Assembly: GCF_902460845.1 (NCBI RefSeq)
Contig: NZ_CABPVS010000006.1
Span: 1 to 64,000 of the forward strand
Direction: 5' to 3'
DNA length: 64,000 nucleotides
Source of the DNA: Campylobacter concisus
Lineage (GTDB): Bacteria > Campylobacterota > Campylobacteria > Campylobacterales > Campylobacteraceae
The position numbers and the translations under genes are program-made. Below are positions 28,724-38,501 of this stretch, piece by piece. The first letter of the stretch is position 1; each line of letters begins with the position of its first letter. Below the pieces are notes generated by a model. That model was not told where the DNA came from. It did not search any database and saw nothing but the letters and a program-made list of their open reading frames with translations.

Positions 28724-29220
28724 GTCATTACGATATAGCTTTTATAAAATTTGACCAAGTAGTACTATTTTTGCATGTATGTTTTGTAGCTCTTTTTGTG
28801 GGGCTACAAGCCGGTCTTGTGCTTGTTGGAAGTTACTTTATAAAAAATAAATTTGAAGACAAGGAACGCTATCACATCTTACTTCACATTATAAGACGCT
28901 TTGGCATTGCGATTTTCATACTAATCCTTTGCGTGATAGCGACAAGTATATTTATAATTTTTGGATTTTATGATGCAAATTTGACAAATCCTATGGCAAG
29001 TGCAATGGTGGCAACAAAATGCGCAATAGAACTATTTTTGCTATTAAATTTAAGTTATATATTTTATAGATACAAAAAGGCCTTAAAAGCACTAAGATCG
29101 CATGAAATGATCGAGCTAAACGAGAGTTTGATCGTTATAATTTATTACTTTACGCCACTAAATTTATTAGCTTCTCTAGCAGCTATTTATCTTGGTATAA
29201 GCTATAAGGTATTTTTATGA
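28720..29220 (+). CDS. Four-helix inner-membrane protein of unknown function
   Basis: A 166-residue protein with four hydrophobic helices (about 12-35, 57-80, 88-108 and 138-160) and short loops. His residues sit near helix ends (FLHVCF and [10 protein letters not shown]), a pattern seen in small b-type cytochrome or CopD-like proteins; haem binding is only a suggestion. ATG overlaps the alaS stop, and its own stop overlaps the maf ATG. Confidence 0.7.
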   Translation: MSHYDIAFIKFDQVVLFLHVCFVALFVGLQAGLVLVGSYFIKNKFEDKERYHILLHIIRRFGIAIFILILCVIATSIFIIFGFYDANLTNPMASAMVATKCAIELFLLLNLSYIFYRYKKALKALRSHEMIELNESLIVIIYYFTPLNLLASLAAIYLGISYKVFL

Positions 29221-29759
29221 TAACACTCGCTTCAAGCTCGCCAACAAGGGCAAATTTATTAAAAGAGGCTGGCATAAATTTCACTCAAATTTCTTTCCAG
29301 TTTGACGAGAGTAAGATAGAAAAGAACGTAAAGCCTGAAATTTATGTCCAAAATGTCGTAAAAGCTAAAAAAGAGCAATTTTTAAAAGAAAATATAGGTC
29401 TTAAAAATTTGCTCTTTGCAGATAGCTGTGTGGCGTGTGGAGATAAAATTTTAGGTAAAGCAAAGGATGAAAAAGAAGCGATTGCCATGCTAAATTTACA
29501 AAGTGGCAACGAATGCAGCGTCTATACGGCAATGATATTTTTAGGCGAATTTGAGCTTATAAACGTAAGTAGGACTACGTATAAATTTAAAAAATTTGAC
29601 GAGCATGACCTTAATGAATACATAAAAAATAATGAGTGGCAAGGCAAGGCTGGAGCCATGACGATAGAAAATTTTAATAGGAAATATATCATCTCCCAAC
29701 ACGGCGAAACTAGCACCGCCATGGGGCTAAATTTAAAAATATTAAAGGCATTTTTATGA
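29217..29759 (+). CDS. maf: Maf-family nucleotide pyrophosphatase
   Basis: A 180-residue cytoplasmic NTP pyrophosphatase that hydrolyses odd or modified nucleotides and affects septation in some bacteria. Motifs: LASSSPTRANLLKEAG at the start, LFADSCVACGDKILGKA in the middle and QGKAGAMTIENF near the end. ATGA overlaps on both sides tie it to the upstream membrane gene and to pbpA. Confidence 0.9.
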   Translation: MITLASSSPTRANLLKEAGINFTQISFQFDESKIEKNVKPEIYVQNVVKAKKEQFLKENIGLKNLLFADSCVACGDKILGKAKDEKEAIAMLNLQSGNECSVYTAMIFLGEFELINVSRTTYKFKKFDEHDLNEYIKNNEWQGKAGAMTIENFNRKYIISQHGETSTAMGLNLKILKAFL

Positions 29760-31684
29760 AATATATCTTGGCATTTATCTTTATAGTTGCCATTTCGCTT
29801 GGCGGAGCATTTTTATATTTTTATTCACAAGTTAGATTTGATGCTTACGCTATTATTGATTATAAACCAAAGCTTACAACACAAATTTTTGATAGAAACA
29901 ACGAACTCATTGCAAATATCTTTGAAGAAAATAGAATTTACGTAAAGTATAACGACATCCCGCCGCGTGTCATCGAAGCGCTCGTAGCTATCGAGGACAC
30001 AAGCTACTTTGAGCATGGTGGCATAAATATAGAAGCCATGGCAAGGGCTGCCATAAAAGATATTAAAGCTAGAAAGCTAGTAGAGGGAGCTTCAACACTA
30101 ACACAACAGCTCATTAAAAATTTGGCTCTAAGCCGTGAGAAGAAATTTACAAGAAAGATAAAAGAAATTGTGCTTGCCATGAAGCTTGAAAGCGAGCTTA
30201 GCAAAGAAAATATCATCGAAAGATACCTAAATCACGTCTATTTTGGACATGGCTACTACGGCATAAAAACAGCAGCTGAGGGATATTTTAGAAAAGAGCT
30301 AAATGAGCTAAGCATAAAAGAGGTTGCTATGCTAGTTGGCTTGCCAAAGGCTCCAAGCACTTATGATCCTACAAAGCACCTTGACCTATCACTTAGCCGT
30401 GCAAATAGAGTACTTGAGAGAATGTATAGCATCGGCTGGCTAAACGAGGATGAGTACCGCAAGGGCGTGCTTGAAGAGCCAGCAGTCTTTGACGATACAC
30501 TCACAAGAAATAAAGCTCCTTACGTAGTCGATGAGATAATAAAAGAGGCCTCAAAGAAATTTGACGATATAAAAACTGGTGGTTATAAGATACAAAGCAC
30601 AGTTGATCTAAATGTTCAAAAGATCGCTCAAGAAGCTCTAGTTTATGGCTACAATGAAATTTTAAAGCGCGATAAAAAAGCAAATGCAGAAATCCTAAAT
30701 GGAGCTATAGTAGTCACTCATCCACAAAGTGGTCAAATTTTGGCACTAATTGGCGGTATTGACTACACAAAAAGCAGTTATAACCGTGCCACTCAAAGCA
30801 AGCGCCAGCCAGGATCTAGCTTTAAGCCATTTATCTATCAAATAGCACTTGATAATGGCTACTCAGTCGTCTCTCAAGTGGCTGATATCGCCAGGACATT
30901 TGATATGGGAAATGGCAAAGAGTGGACACCAAAGAATTATAGTGGCGGTTTTCAAGGCTATATCACTATAAAATCAGCCATAACCCAGTCGCGTAACCTC
31001 GCAACCATAAATTTGCTAAACGATCTTGGCCTTAGCTCGGTTCGTAAACAGCTTACGGATATGGGCTTTAACGATATCCCAGAAAATTTATCTATCGCAC
31101 TTGGAAGCTTTGGGATTTCACCGCTTGACTTTGCAAAATTTTACTCGATGTTTCCAAATGAGGGCGAGATGGTTGAGCCAACACTTATTAAGCATATAGA
31201 AAATAGCTTTGGGGCCTCGATGGATTATGAACCACAAAGAAAGCAAGTGCTAAAACCAGAACAAGCATTTTTGATGACGACACTTCTTCAAAATGTCGTA
31301 AATAACGGTACTGGACGCAACGCTAAAATAAATGGCATCCAAATAGCAGGCAAAACCGGCACAACAAACAATAACATCGATGCTTGGTTTTGTGGCTACT
31401 CGCCCGATATCGAAGCGATAATCTGGTACGGAAATGACGACAACAGCCCTATGAAAAAGATTGAAGGCGGTGGTAGAACAGCCGCACCTGTGTTTAAGAA
31501 ATTTATGGAAGGCTACATTAAGCTTTATCCTACTTTAAGACGTGCATTTGAGCAGCCAGATGGTGTTTATAAAGGCTATTATGGTGGCAGTGACGAATAC
31601 TACACAAACGACTCACCACTACCTCAAAATATACCGGCAAATGACATCATACAAGATCAAGAAAATGATGGATTATTATTCTAG
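29756..31684 (+). CDS. pbpA: Penicillin-binding protein 1A (class A)
   Basis: Bifunctional peptidoglycan synthase with one N-terminal membrane anchor (about 2-24). The glycosyltransferase GT51 domain has EDTSYFEHGGIN with the catalytic Glu, and TLTQQLIKNLALS. The transpeptidase domain has SSFKPF (SxxK), SRN and KTGTT. It builds and cross-links the cell wall. 642 residues is usual for epsilonproteobacterial PBP1A. Last of the ATGA-linked set with maf. Confidence 0.94.
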   Translation: MKYILAFIFIVAISLGGAFLYFYSQVRFDAYAIIDYKPKLTTQIFDRNNELIANIFEENRIYVKYNDIPPRVIEALVAIEDTSYFEHGGINIEAMARAAIKDIKARKLVEGASTLTQQLIKNLALSREKKFTRKIKEIVLAMKLESELSKENIIERYLNHVYFGHGYYGIKTAAEGYFRKELNELSIKEVAMLVGLPKAPSTYDPTKHLDLSLSRANRVLERMYSIGWLNEDEYRKGVLEEPAVFDDTLTRNKAPYVVDEIIKEASKKFDDIKTGGYKIQSTVDLNVQKIAQEALVYGYNEILKRDKKANAEILNGAIVVTHPQSGQILALIGGIDYTKSSYNRATQSKRQPGSSFKPFIYQIALDNGYSVVSQVADIARTFDMGNGKEWTPKNYSGGFQGYITIKSAITQSRNLATINLLNDLGLSSVRKQLTDMGFNDIPENLSIALGSFGISPLDFAKFYSMFPNEGEMVEPTLIKHIENSFGASMDYEPQRKQVLKPEQAFLMTTLLQNVVNNGTGRNAKINGIQIAGKTGTTNNNIDAWFCGYSPDIEAIIWYGNDDNSPMKKIEGGGRTAAPVFKKFMEGYIKLYPTLRRAFEQPDGVYKGYYGGSDEYYTNDSPLPQNIPANDIIQDQENDGLLF

Positions 31685-31693
31685 GAAGATAAG

Positions 31694-31981
31694 ATGAGGA
31701 TTAAAATTTTACTTTGTTTAGTAGTCGCAAGTATTGCATATGGCGCCAATCTAAATACAGCCAGCAAAAACGAGTTAATGGGGCTTGGGCTAAGTAAAGG
31801 CCAAGCGTTAAACATTATAAAATACAGAAAAGCCCATAAATTTAAAAGCATCGATGAACTTGAAAAAGTCCAAGGTATTGGCTTTAACGATATGCAAAAA
31901 GTTAAAGAAAAACTTAGCATAAAAGAGAACGCAAAAGTCAAAAAAGCTGAAGCAAAAAACTCCAAAGGCAAGAAAAAATAA
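31694..31981 (+). CDS. ComEA-like helix-hairpin-helix exported protein
   Basis: A 95-residue protein with signal peptide (1-18, cut after AYG) and one HhH DNA-binding unit: NLNTASKNELMGLGLSKGQA, then IDELEKVQGIGFNDMQKVKE. It ends in a Lys-rich tail. Periplasmic ComEA proteins bind incoming DNA during transformation. It starts 9 bases after pbpA with AGGAAGATAAG upstream. Confidence 0.85.
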   Translation: MRIKILLCLVVASIAYGANLNTASKNELMGLGLSKGQALNIIKYRKAHKFKSIDELEKVQGIGFNDMQKVKEKLSIKENAKVKKAEAKNSKGKKK

Positions 31982-32109
31982 TCTTATTTTTTATTTGAAA
32001 TTTCTAGCCATTTACATTTGAGTCCTATTATTATGGCTTTTTATAAAATAATCCACTCTTTTTTCTATACTCTTTTTCTTATATTTGCAATTATTTTTAT
32101 CTTATTTTT

Positions 32110-33148
32110 AGAGAACATTCGAATTTAAGAACCGCATTGCTCCCATACTATCCCATCTACTCAGCTATAAAACTAGCAAAATCGATCACACAAAAACCAC
32201 TACCTTTTACCTATGTAGCAGATGATGCGGTACTAACTAATGGTAAAAAGAAAATTTTAGTTTTGATAGTTGGCGAGACGCAAAGAAGCAGAAACTACTC
32301 ACTAAATGGCTACGCCAAAAACGATACGAATAAATTTACTAAACAAAAAGGTGTGGTAAGTTTTACAAATTTCTACTCATGTGGAACAGCCACAGAGACT
32401 AGTGTACCTTGCCTATTTTCAAACTTAAAGCGAGAAAATTTTAGCAACCGCGAAGCAAAAGCTCGTGAAAATTTAGTTGATATCATCAATAAGCTTGGTA
32501 TAAAAACATACTTTTTTGACAACAATAGTGGCGGTTGCGAAAAAAATAGAAGTAGTGGTTTGCGACAATCTTGATCAAAACCATACTTCAGATCATCGAG
32601 TAGAAGGTTTTGACGAAGTGATATTTAATGAGGCCAAAAAGGTCATCAAAGATGCAAATTCCACCACCTTTATCGTGCTACATCTTCAAGGCTCGCATGG
32701 CCCTATCTACTACAAAGGCTACCCAAGCAAATTTAAAGAATTTACCCCAACATGCGACACCGCCGAGCTAAATAAATGCACACCAGATGAGATAGCAAAT
32801 ACCTACGACAACACTATTTTATATGAGGACTATCTACAAAGTGAGCTGATAAACGCCCTTGAAGCAAGAAAAGATGAATTTGAAGTCACTATGTTCTTTT
32901 TCTCAGATCACGGGGAGAGCCTAGGCGAAAATGGCATATATTTACATGGTCTGCCTTATTCCATCGCTCCAGATGAGCAAAAACACATCCCAGCCATCGT
33001 CTTTTCAAGCGATAGTGAGCTTTTAAAAAGGCTAAAAACCAGGAGAGATGAGGGCCTTTCACATGATTTTATATTTAGCTCAATTCTTGGATATTTTGGA
33101 ATAAAAACTAAGGTCTATGAGCCAGAATTTGATATTTTTAGGAAGTAA
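32110..33148 (+). pseudogene. Phosphoethanolamine transferase (EptC/EptA-like), truncated and frameshifted
   Basis: The sulfatase-fold catalytic domain is readable but broken. The first part runs in one frame from REHSNLRT near 32110 through PYYPIYSAIKL, LIVGETQRSRNYSLNGYA and the nucleophile region SCGTATETSVPC. At an A7 tract (32540-32546) the frame shifts; with six A the frame continues into DQNHTSDHRVEGFDEV and FFSDHGESLGENG (metal site) to 33148. The N-terminal membrane domain of intact enzymes is missing; only hydrophobic remnants with stops precede it. The family adds phosphoethanolamine to lipid A or flagellar rod protein. Confidence 0.82.
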
Positions 33149-33155
33149 ATTTAAA

Positions 33156-33183
33156 GCCAGCCTAGGCAAAGCCTAAAGCTGGC
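33156..33183. terminator. Bidirectional hairpin between the EptC remnant and glyS
   Basis: GCCAGC (33156-33161) pairs with GCTGGC (33178-33183), and TAGGC pairs with GCCTA inside. It sits in the 41-base gap between two convergent genes. Confidence 0.65.
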
Positions 33184-33189
33184 GCAAGC

Positions 33190-35208
33190 TTAAAAGCTGA
33201 TCTCTTTTATATCAGCTACTTTTAGTATCTCACTATAAATTTGACCGATTATTGCGACGCGGTTGTTTCGCACTTTCTCGTTTTCAACGTTTATCATAAC
33301 TTTGTCAAAAAACTCATCGATCTGTGGTTTTAGAGCAAATAGCGCTTTTAGCCTTGGCTCATACGCTAGGCGCTTATCGACCGCTTTAAATGCATCATTT
33401 AGGGCTTTTTCAGCATCTATCTCAAAGAGGTTCTCATCAACCTTGCTAAATTTATCATCTTTTATAATGTTTGCAAGGCGCTTAAATGTAGAGAAATTCT
33501 CTCTAAAGCTTGGCTCGCTAGAAATTTTAGCAAGTGCTTCTATCATCTTTGTTAGCTCCAAGATATCCTTTTCGCCGCTTTTTATGCACGCTTTTACGAT
33601 AGAAGCGTTTGCGTCAAAGAAGGTGTAAAGTCTATCAAGGATGAAATTTATAAGCACTTCAACGTCAAATTTCTTATAATCTTTTGCGATATCTTCTAAA
33701 ATTTCTTTTACATTAAATTTCAAATTATGTGCCAAAACGATCTTTATCACGCCATTTGCTGCACGCCTTAGAGCGTATGGATCTTTGGTGCCACTTGGGA
33801 TTTTGCCGATACTAAAGAGTCCCATTAAAGTATCAAGCTTATTTGAAAGCGCTACAACAGAGCTAAATACCTTGCTTGGGCACTCTGCCTCTTCACCATC
33901 TGGCAGATACTGCTCTTTTATGGCCAAAATGATGTTTTCATCCTCTTTTTTAGCCTTTGCGTAGTAAGCGCCCATGATGCCTTGAAGCTCGGTAAATTCA
34001 TAAACCATCTGCGTTGTAAGATCGGCCTTGCTTAGCATTACAGCTCGTTCAAGCTTTGCTCCATACTCGCCAGCTTCTTTTTTGAGTAGCTCGTCATAGT
34101 TGCTAGCAAGCTTTTTAGCCACTTGTAGCTCTCTAAGCTCTTTTTCGTAGATACTTCCAAGCTCTTTTAGGTAAGTTATATTTTTTAGTTTTTCTGGGCC
34201 AAATTCGTGCGCTAGGTCGCTTTGCCAAAAGAACATCGCATCACTCAGCCTTGCTCTTAGCACCTTTTCATTGCCTTTGATGATGAGTGAATAGTCCTGC
34301 GTTATGGCGTTGCTAACAACCACAAAGCCATTTGCAAGCTTATCATCTTTAAAGACTGGGAAATAGCGTTGATTTTCTTTCATCGAAGTGATGATGACCT
34401 CGCTTGGCACCTCTAAAAATTCCACTTCAAATGAGCCAAGAAGCGCTGTTGGGTACTCGGTAATCGCCACGACTTCAGCTAGAAGTTCTCTATCTATCTC
34501 GATCTTTAGCCCACTTTTTTGACTGATCTTTTCAAACTCATTAAGGATTATTTTTTCTCTCTCGGCAGCTTCAAGCACAACACCACGAGCCCTTGAGCCT
34601 TCAAAATACTCTTTTATATTTGAAATTTTTATCTTGTCGTAGCTGATGCTTCTATGTGGATATGTAGAGTCACCACTTGCTACGCCAAATTTATCAAATT
34701 TAATGACCTCATCGCCAAGCAAACACAAAAACGATCTTATCGGGCGGATAAACTCGAACTCTCCGTTGCCCCAGCGCATAGACTTGCCAAAGTTAAGACT
34801 CTTTAAAAACTCCTCAACTATATCGCCCATTATCTTAGCGACTGGCTCGCCCTTTACCTCTTTTTCGTAGTAGAGCACCTCTTTGCCGTCTATCTCTTTA
34901 AATTTAAGCTCACTCTCATCTATGCCACATTTATTTGCAAAGCTAAGTGCTGCCTTTGTAAATGCTCCGTCTTTTAGTGCCACTTGCTTTGGCGCACCGA
35001 TAAAGCTAGCTACGCTGTCAGGCTGAGATTGTGGAAATTTCTCATGAAAAAAGACCAAACGACGCGGTGTATAATAAAATTTAAAAGGGCTTACAAGATT
35101 ATATTTTTCAAGTACAGCCTGCCATTTAGTATTGATATTTGGCAGCTCCCTTAAAAACGGTATCGCTGGAAGCTCCTCAACTCCGATTTCTAATAATAAC
35201 TCTTTCAT
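33190..35208 (-). CDS. glyS: Glycyl-tRNA synthetase beta subunit
   Basis: Partner of the alpha subunit GlyQ (not in the window) in the tetrameric glycyl-tRNA synthetase. The 672 residues begin MKELLLEIGVEELPA and contain MRWGNGEFEFIRPIR and KDPYALRRAANGVIKI, as in other GlyS proteins. The ATG overlaps the stop of a 50-residue membrane ORF (ATGA), so the two are translationally coupled. Confidence 0.96.
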   Translation of the reverse strand: MKELLLEIGVEELPAIPFLRELPNINTKWQAVLEKYNLVSPFKFYYTPRRLVFFHEKFPQSQPDSVASFIGAPKQVALKDGAFTKAALSFANKCGIDESELKFKEIDGKEVLYYEKEVKGEPVAKIMGDIVEEFLKSLNFGKSMRWGNGEFEFIRPIRSFLCLLGDEVIKFDKFGVASGDSTYPHRSISYDKIKISNIKEYFEGSRARGVVLEAAEREKIILNEFEKISQKSGLKIEIDRELLAEVVAITEYPTALLGSFEVEFLEVPSEVIITSMKENQRYFPVFKDDKLANGFVVVSNAITQDYSLIIKGNEKVLRARLSDAMFFWQSDLAHEFGPEKLKNITYLKELGSIYEKELRELQVAKKLASNYDELLKKEAGEYGAKLERAVMLSKADLTTQMVYEFTELQGIMGAYYAKAKKEDENIILAIKEQYLPDGEEAECPSKVFSSVVALSNKLDTLMGLFSIGKIPSGTKDPYALRRAANGVIKIVLAHNLKFNVKEILEDIAKDYKKFDVEVLINFILDRLYTFFDANASIVKACIKSGEKDILELTKMIEALAKISSEPSFRENFSTFKRLANIIKDDKFSKVDENLFEIDAEKALNDAFKAVDKRLAYEPRLKALFALKPQIDEFFDKVMINVENEKVRNNRVAIIGQIYSEILKVADIKEISF

Positions 35209-35357
35209 ATTTCACTCTTTTTATTAAAATTTTCTCTTTTTTCTCTTACCATTTTTCTTACTCTCTCCTTCTCCTGCGACTGTAAAATGACGCCTCTTAT
35301 CATAAAAATAAGAAATAAAACAAACGCCGTAATCATAAAAATATCTAAAATTTGCAC
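35205..35357 (-). CDS. 50-residue single-helix membrane protein
   Basis: GTG start, GGAG seven bases upstream, 3 bases after the stop of the nuclease gene, and an ATGA overlap with glyS. The product has a hydrophobic helix (about 7-22, ILDIFMITAFVLFLIFMI) followed by a strongly charged tail (QEKERVRKMVREKRENF). The tight packing and good ribosome site support translation. No family is recognised; it may be a small membrane regulator. Confidence 0.6.
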   Translation of the reverse strand: MQILDIFMITAFVLFLIFMIRGVILQSQEKERVRKMVREKRENFNKKSEI

Positions 35358-35360
35358 TCT

Positions 35361-36764
35361 CTACTCCACAACGATTTGGTTTTCTCTCTTATAAATTTTA
35401 ACTCTCGCGTTTTCAAAACTATACTCACCATCTTTTAGCTTTTTCTTGCTATAAACCCTGATCTTACCGTATGGTGTATGCAGGTAGCCTCTCTCAAGCC
35501 TGCCCGAAATTTTAGCAAAGACATCGCCACTTCTAGCTTCACTTAGTTGCGATGCATCTAGTAAATTTTCGCTAATATCTTTTGTGCCATGCTCATTTAT
35601 GATCTCATAAGAGCTGACTTCAAGCGCATCTTTATAAATTTTCATTCGTCTTACTAAAACATCTAGCTCCTCGCCTACAATAACACTATTTTTAGGATCA
35701 TAGACATAAATTCCGCGGTGATTTTTCGAGATAATAAAGCCATGCTTATCTTTTAAGATAACAACCACTTTTTCAATCACTGCTGGCACTGCCTCTGGGT
35801 GATCAAAAAGCGTATCCACATCAGCCGTCTTATAGTTTTGTTCGCTTGTTTTTTTATTGGCTTTGTTTTCATCTTTTTTAAAAATTTTACTCACAAAGCC
35901 CTTTTTTATTGGACTTGGATCAGTTGAAATTTTAAACTTTAATGCAAAGTGATCCGAGTAAAGGTCGCTCTTTGCAAAGCCTTTTTCATCGACTGCAAAG
36001 CTTGGTTTAAAGACTTCAAAACTACCACTAACATAGCTTAGATCGCCATTTTCCATAAAGCTAGGTGAAAGCAAAACATGATCGATCGCTCTTTTTTTGC
36101 CATGTACTGCGTGAGAATATCTATCTTTTGGCTCAAGCTCTTTATAAAGATCATAAAAATTTCTCGTTGCGATGATGTCATTTAGGATGGATTTTTGTCC
36201 AAAGGGCGAGTTAAAATCACCCAAAATAATTGCATTTTTCTCTTTACCAAGAGCCGTTCTTAACGTTTTTTCAGCCTTTTTTTGCATATTTATGCCATTT
36301 TTATAAGTTGGAAAGTGATTTACAAATATGCTAAATTTCTTGCCTTCCTTCTCAAAAACAACCTTTAAAATATTTCTCGTCTTTACGTTTGGAACTTTAA
36401 AAATTTCACTGCCACTTGGCTGTAACTTTGAAATAAGCCCAAGCCCAACAGGCGAGTTTTTCTCCTTTGTAAAGCTTATAAATTTATACTCGCTATCACT
36501 TACTAGAGCTTTTAAAACCTGTTCATTTTCGATCTCTTGAAGTGCGATAATGTCGGTATTTAGTGCATTTATGACTTGTCTTGTTCTTTGTAGTTTTGAA
36601 TCAGCCGCCTCGCAGTCCCACTTTGATACGCCTACTTTAAAATCAAGATACTCGCTACCATCATCTTTGCAATCAAATAAATTTTGCACATTATAAGTTG
36701 CGATGCTAATTTCACTCGCAAATGCCACTAAAATGGTAAAAAACAAAGCAAAAACTACTCTCAA
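35361..36764 (-). CDS. Exported endonuclease/exonuclease/phosphatase-family nuclease
   Basis: A 467-residue protein with signal peptide (1-17). The EEP-fold nuclease domain covers about 20-275: ISIATYNVQNLFD, ALQEIENEQ (metal Glu), ILGDFNSP, and SDHFALKF with the catalytic Asp-His. A second part (about 300-467) with beta strands (VVVILKDKHGFIISKNHRG) looks like a helix-hairpin/OB-type binding region but is not identified. TTG start with AGGAG six bases upstream, overlapping the trmL stop (TTGA). Confidence 0.8.
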   Translation of the reverse strand: MRVVFALFFTILVAFASEISIATYNVQNLFDCKDDGSEYLDFKVGVSKWDCEAADSKLQRTRQVINALNTDIIALQEIENEQVLKALVSDSEYKFISFTKEKNSPVGLGLISKLQPSGSEIFKVPNVKTRNILKVVFEKEGKKFSIFVNHFPTYKNGINMQKKAEKTLRTALGKEKNAIILGDFNSPFGQKSILNDIIATRNFYDLYKELEPKDRYSHAVHGKKRAIDHVLLSPSFMENGDLSYVSGSFEVFKPSFAVDEKGFAKSDLYSDHFALKFKISTDPSPIKKGFVSKIFKKDENKANKKTSEQNYKTADVDTLFDHPEAVPAVIEKVVVILKDKHGFIISKNHRGIYVYDPKNSVIVGEELDVLVRRMKIYKDALEVSSYEIINEHGTKDISENLLDASQLSEARSGDVFAKISGRLERGYLHTPYGKIRVYSKKKLKDGEYSFENARVKIYKRENQIVVE

Positions 36765-37240
36765 ATCTCACTCCTAAAGTCAAATTCAGTGATATTTTGC
36801 CTGATCGCCTCATAAGCGATAATGCCAGCACTCATAGCTAAATTTAAGCTTCTGCCCTCTTTTCCCATTGGTATGGTTATGGCGTTTTTAAAATTTATAT
36901 CCATAAATTCTCTTGGCAACCCAGTACTCTCGCCACCAAAAAATATAAAATCTCCTGGCTTAAACTCGGCCTCGTAGTAAAGCCTATTTGTCTTTGTGGT
37001 AGCAAAGAAAAATCTATCCTTGTGGCTTAAGTTTGCTTCTAAAAATTCTTCCAAACTATCCCAAATTTTTGGATTTAAAATTTTCCAGTAGTCAAGCCCT
37101 GCTCGTCTAACAGCCTTTTCACTCAGATCAAACACAGTGGGCTTAACGATATGCAGCTTTAAATTTGCATTAACACACATTCTGCCGATAGCTCCAGTAT
37201 TTTGCGGTATCTGAGGGTGGACTAGGACTATGTTAAACAT
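36761..37240 (-). CDS. trmL: tRNA (cytidine/uridine-34-2'-O)-methyltransferase
   Basis: A small SPOUT methyltransferase (159 residues) that methylates the wobble ribose of tRNA-Leu isoacceptors. Signatures: VLVHPQIPQNTGAIGRMC at the start, FGGESTGLPREFMD and SLNLAMSAGIIAYEA near the knot. It overlaps the nuclease gene by 4 bases. Confidence 0.9.
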   Translation of the reverse strand: MFNIVLVHPQIPQNTGAIGRMCVNANLKLHIVKPTVFDLSEKAVRRAGLDYWKILNPKIWDSLEEFLEANLSHKDRFFFATTKTNRLYYEAEFKPGDFIFFGGESTGLPREFMDINFKNAITIPMGKEGRSLNLAMSAGIIAYEAIRQNITEFDFRSEI

Positions 37241-37272
37241 AAGCTTTCTTTGCCTTAAAAGTGTTATAAACT

Positions 37273-37296
37273 AGCCTATTTTAGCCAAAATGGGCT
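37273..37296 (-). terminator. Hairpin after cca
   Basis: AGCCTATTTT (37273-37282) pairs with AAAATGGGCT (37287-37296) with one G-U pair and a 4-base loop, 17 bases beyond the cca stop. It separates cca from trmL. Confidence 0.55.
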
Positions 37297-37313
37297 TTTA
37301 AGAGTTTTAAAGA

Positions 37314-38501
37314 CTAATCTTTTCTAGGCTTACGCTCGCTTAGATATTTTGAAATTTCAAGCTCTTGCCTACGTTTTATCTCTTTTGCGATCTCTTCGTT
37401 TTTAAAACCAGCTGATAAAATTTCTGTCAGATCGACTTTCGCGTCAAATTTTGCCTCATAAATTCCAAGCTTCTTGGCACACTCTATTCGCTCTTTATTA
37501 TAAGCTCCGAGCCATGATTTTATGGGTATATTTAGAGCTATTTGCATTAGCTCTTTATCGCTTGGCATGTCCTTAAAATAAGGCTGCTTTAAGATAGAAA
37601 AGTAGCTTTTTGGTAGACGCATTTTCTCTAAAATTTCTTTTGCATTAGACTCAAATTTGCCAAACAAAAGATACAAAAATAGCCTCTCATCATCCACAAA
37701 TTCTCTAGCACTCTTAAGATCACTTAAAAACCCATCGTCCATAGAAATTTGCACGCCAAAAATTTCTTTAAAAAGTCCAAGCTCAAAAAAATAGTAAGCT
37801 CCTTTTTCTAGATGCTCTGAGCGAAAAAATTTAATAAGCTCAGTATTTATCCTATCTCTGCTTAGATGCTCCAAACTAAGGCTTTTCATAAGAGCTAGCG
37901 TCTCATCAGCTATGCTAAAATCAAGCCTAGCGCTAAACTGCACACCACGAAGCACCCTTAGTGGATCTTCTTTAAATTTTTCACTATCAATGTTCCTTAA
38001 TGTCTTGTTTGCTAGATCTTGCTTCCCGCCGTAAAAGTCTAAAATTTCTCCATTAAAGATATTCATCATCATGGCATTTATCGTAAAATCTCGCCTAAGG
38101 CTCGCCATTTTGGGATCGTTAATATAGCTTACTGCAAAGTCTTTGTGTGAATTTCCAGTTTTGCTCTCGCTTCTTGGAAGCCCAATATCGTAGTTTTTGT
38201 ATTTATAAATGAAGTAGCTTTTACCAACGCCGCTAGCGCCTATGCTAGCCATTAGCTCATTAAATTTAGCGGGCTTTATGTCATAAACCTCGATGTCATA
38301 ATCGTAAATTTCTCGTCCCAAGAACGCATCTCTCACGCAGCCACCCACAAGATAAACACGTGAAGTAAATGGGGCAAATAGCGATCTAAAAAAGTCTAGC
38401 TCGCTATTTTTATAAATTTCATTTTTGATTTTTATCTCATTTTTTGAGCCATCTAATGGCTTATTTTGAGAGATTTTGGAGTCTATTTTCGATATTTGCA
38501 A
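37314..38501 (-). CDS. cca: CCA-adding/poly(A) polymerase family tRNA nucleotidyltransferase
   Basis: Adds or repairs the 3' CCA of tRNA. The class II nucleotidyltransferase head is VYLVGGCVRDAFLGREIYDYDIEVYD (shown here in part; metal residues D-x-E in DYDIEVY), followed by DFTINAMMMNI and the RNA-binding ILRGVQFSARLDF-type region near residue 180. The only upstream start available is TTG at 38501, which overlaps the preceding gene by 41 bases and has a poor ribosome site, so the N-terminus is uncertain. Matches Cj0789 by position. Confidence 0.85.
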   Translation of the reverse strand: MQISKIDSKISQNKPLDGSKNEIKIKNEIYKNSELDFFRSLFAPFTSRVYLVGGCVRDAFLGREIYDYDIEVYDIKPAKFNELMASIGASGVGKSYFIYKYKNYDIGLPRSESKTGNSHKDFAVSYINDPKMASLRRDFTINAMMMNIFNGEILDFYGGKQDLANKTLRNIDSEKFKEDPLRVLRGVQFSARLDFSIADETLALMKSLSLEHLSRDRINTELIKFFRSEHLEKGAYYFFELGLFKEIFGVQISMDDGFLSDLKSAREFVDDERLFLYLLFGKFESNAKEILEKMRLPKSYFSILKQPYFKDMPSDKELMQIALNIPIKSWLGAYNKERIECAKKLGIYEAKFDAKVDLTEILSAGFKNEEIAKEIKRRQELEISKYLSERKPRKD

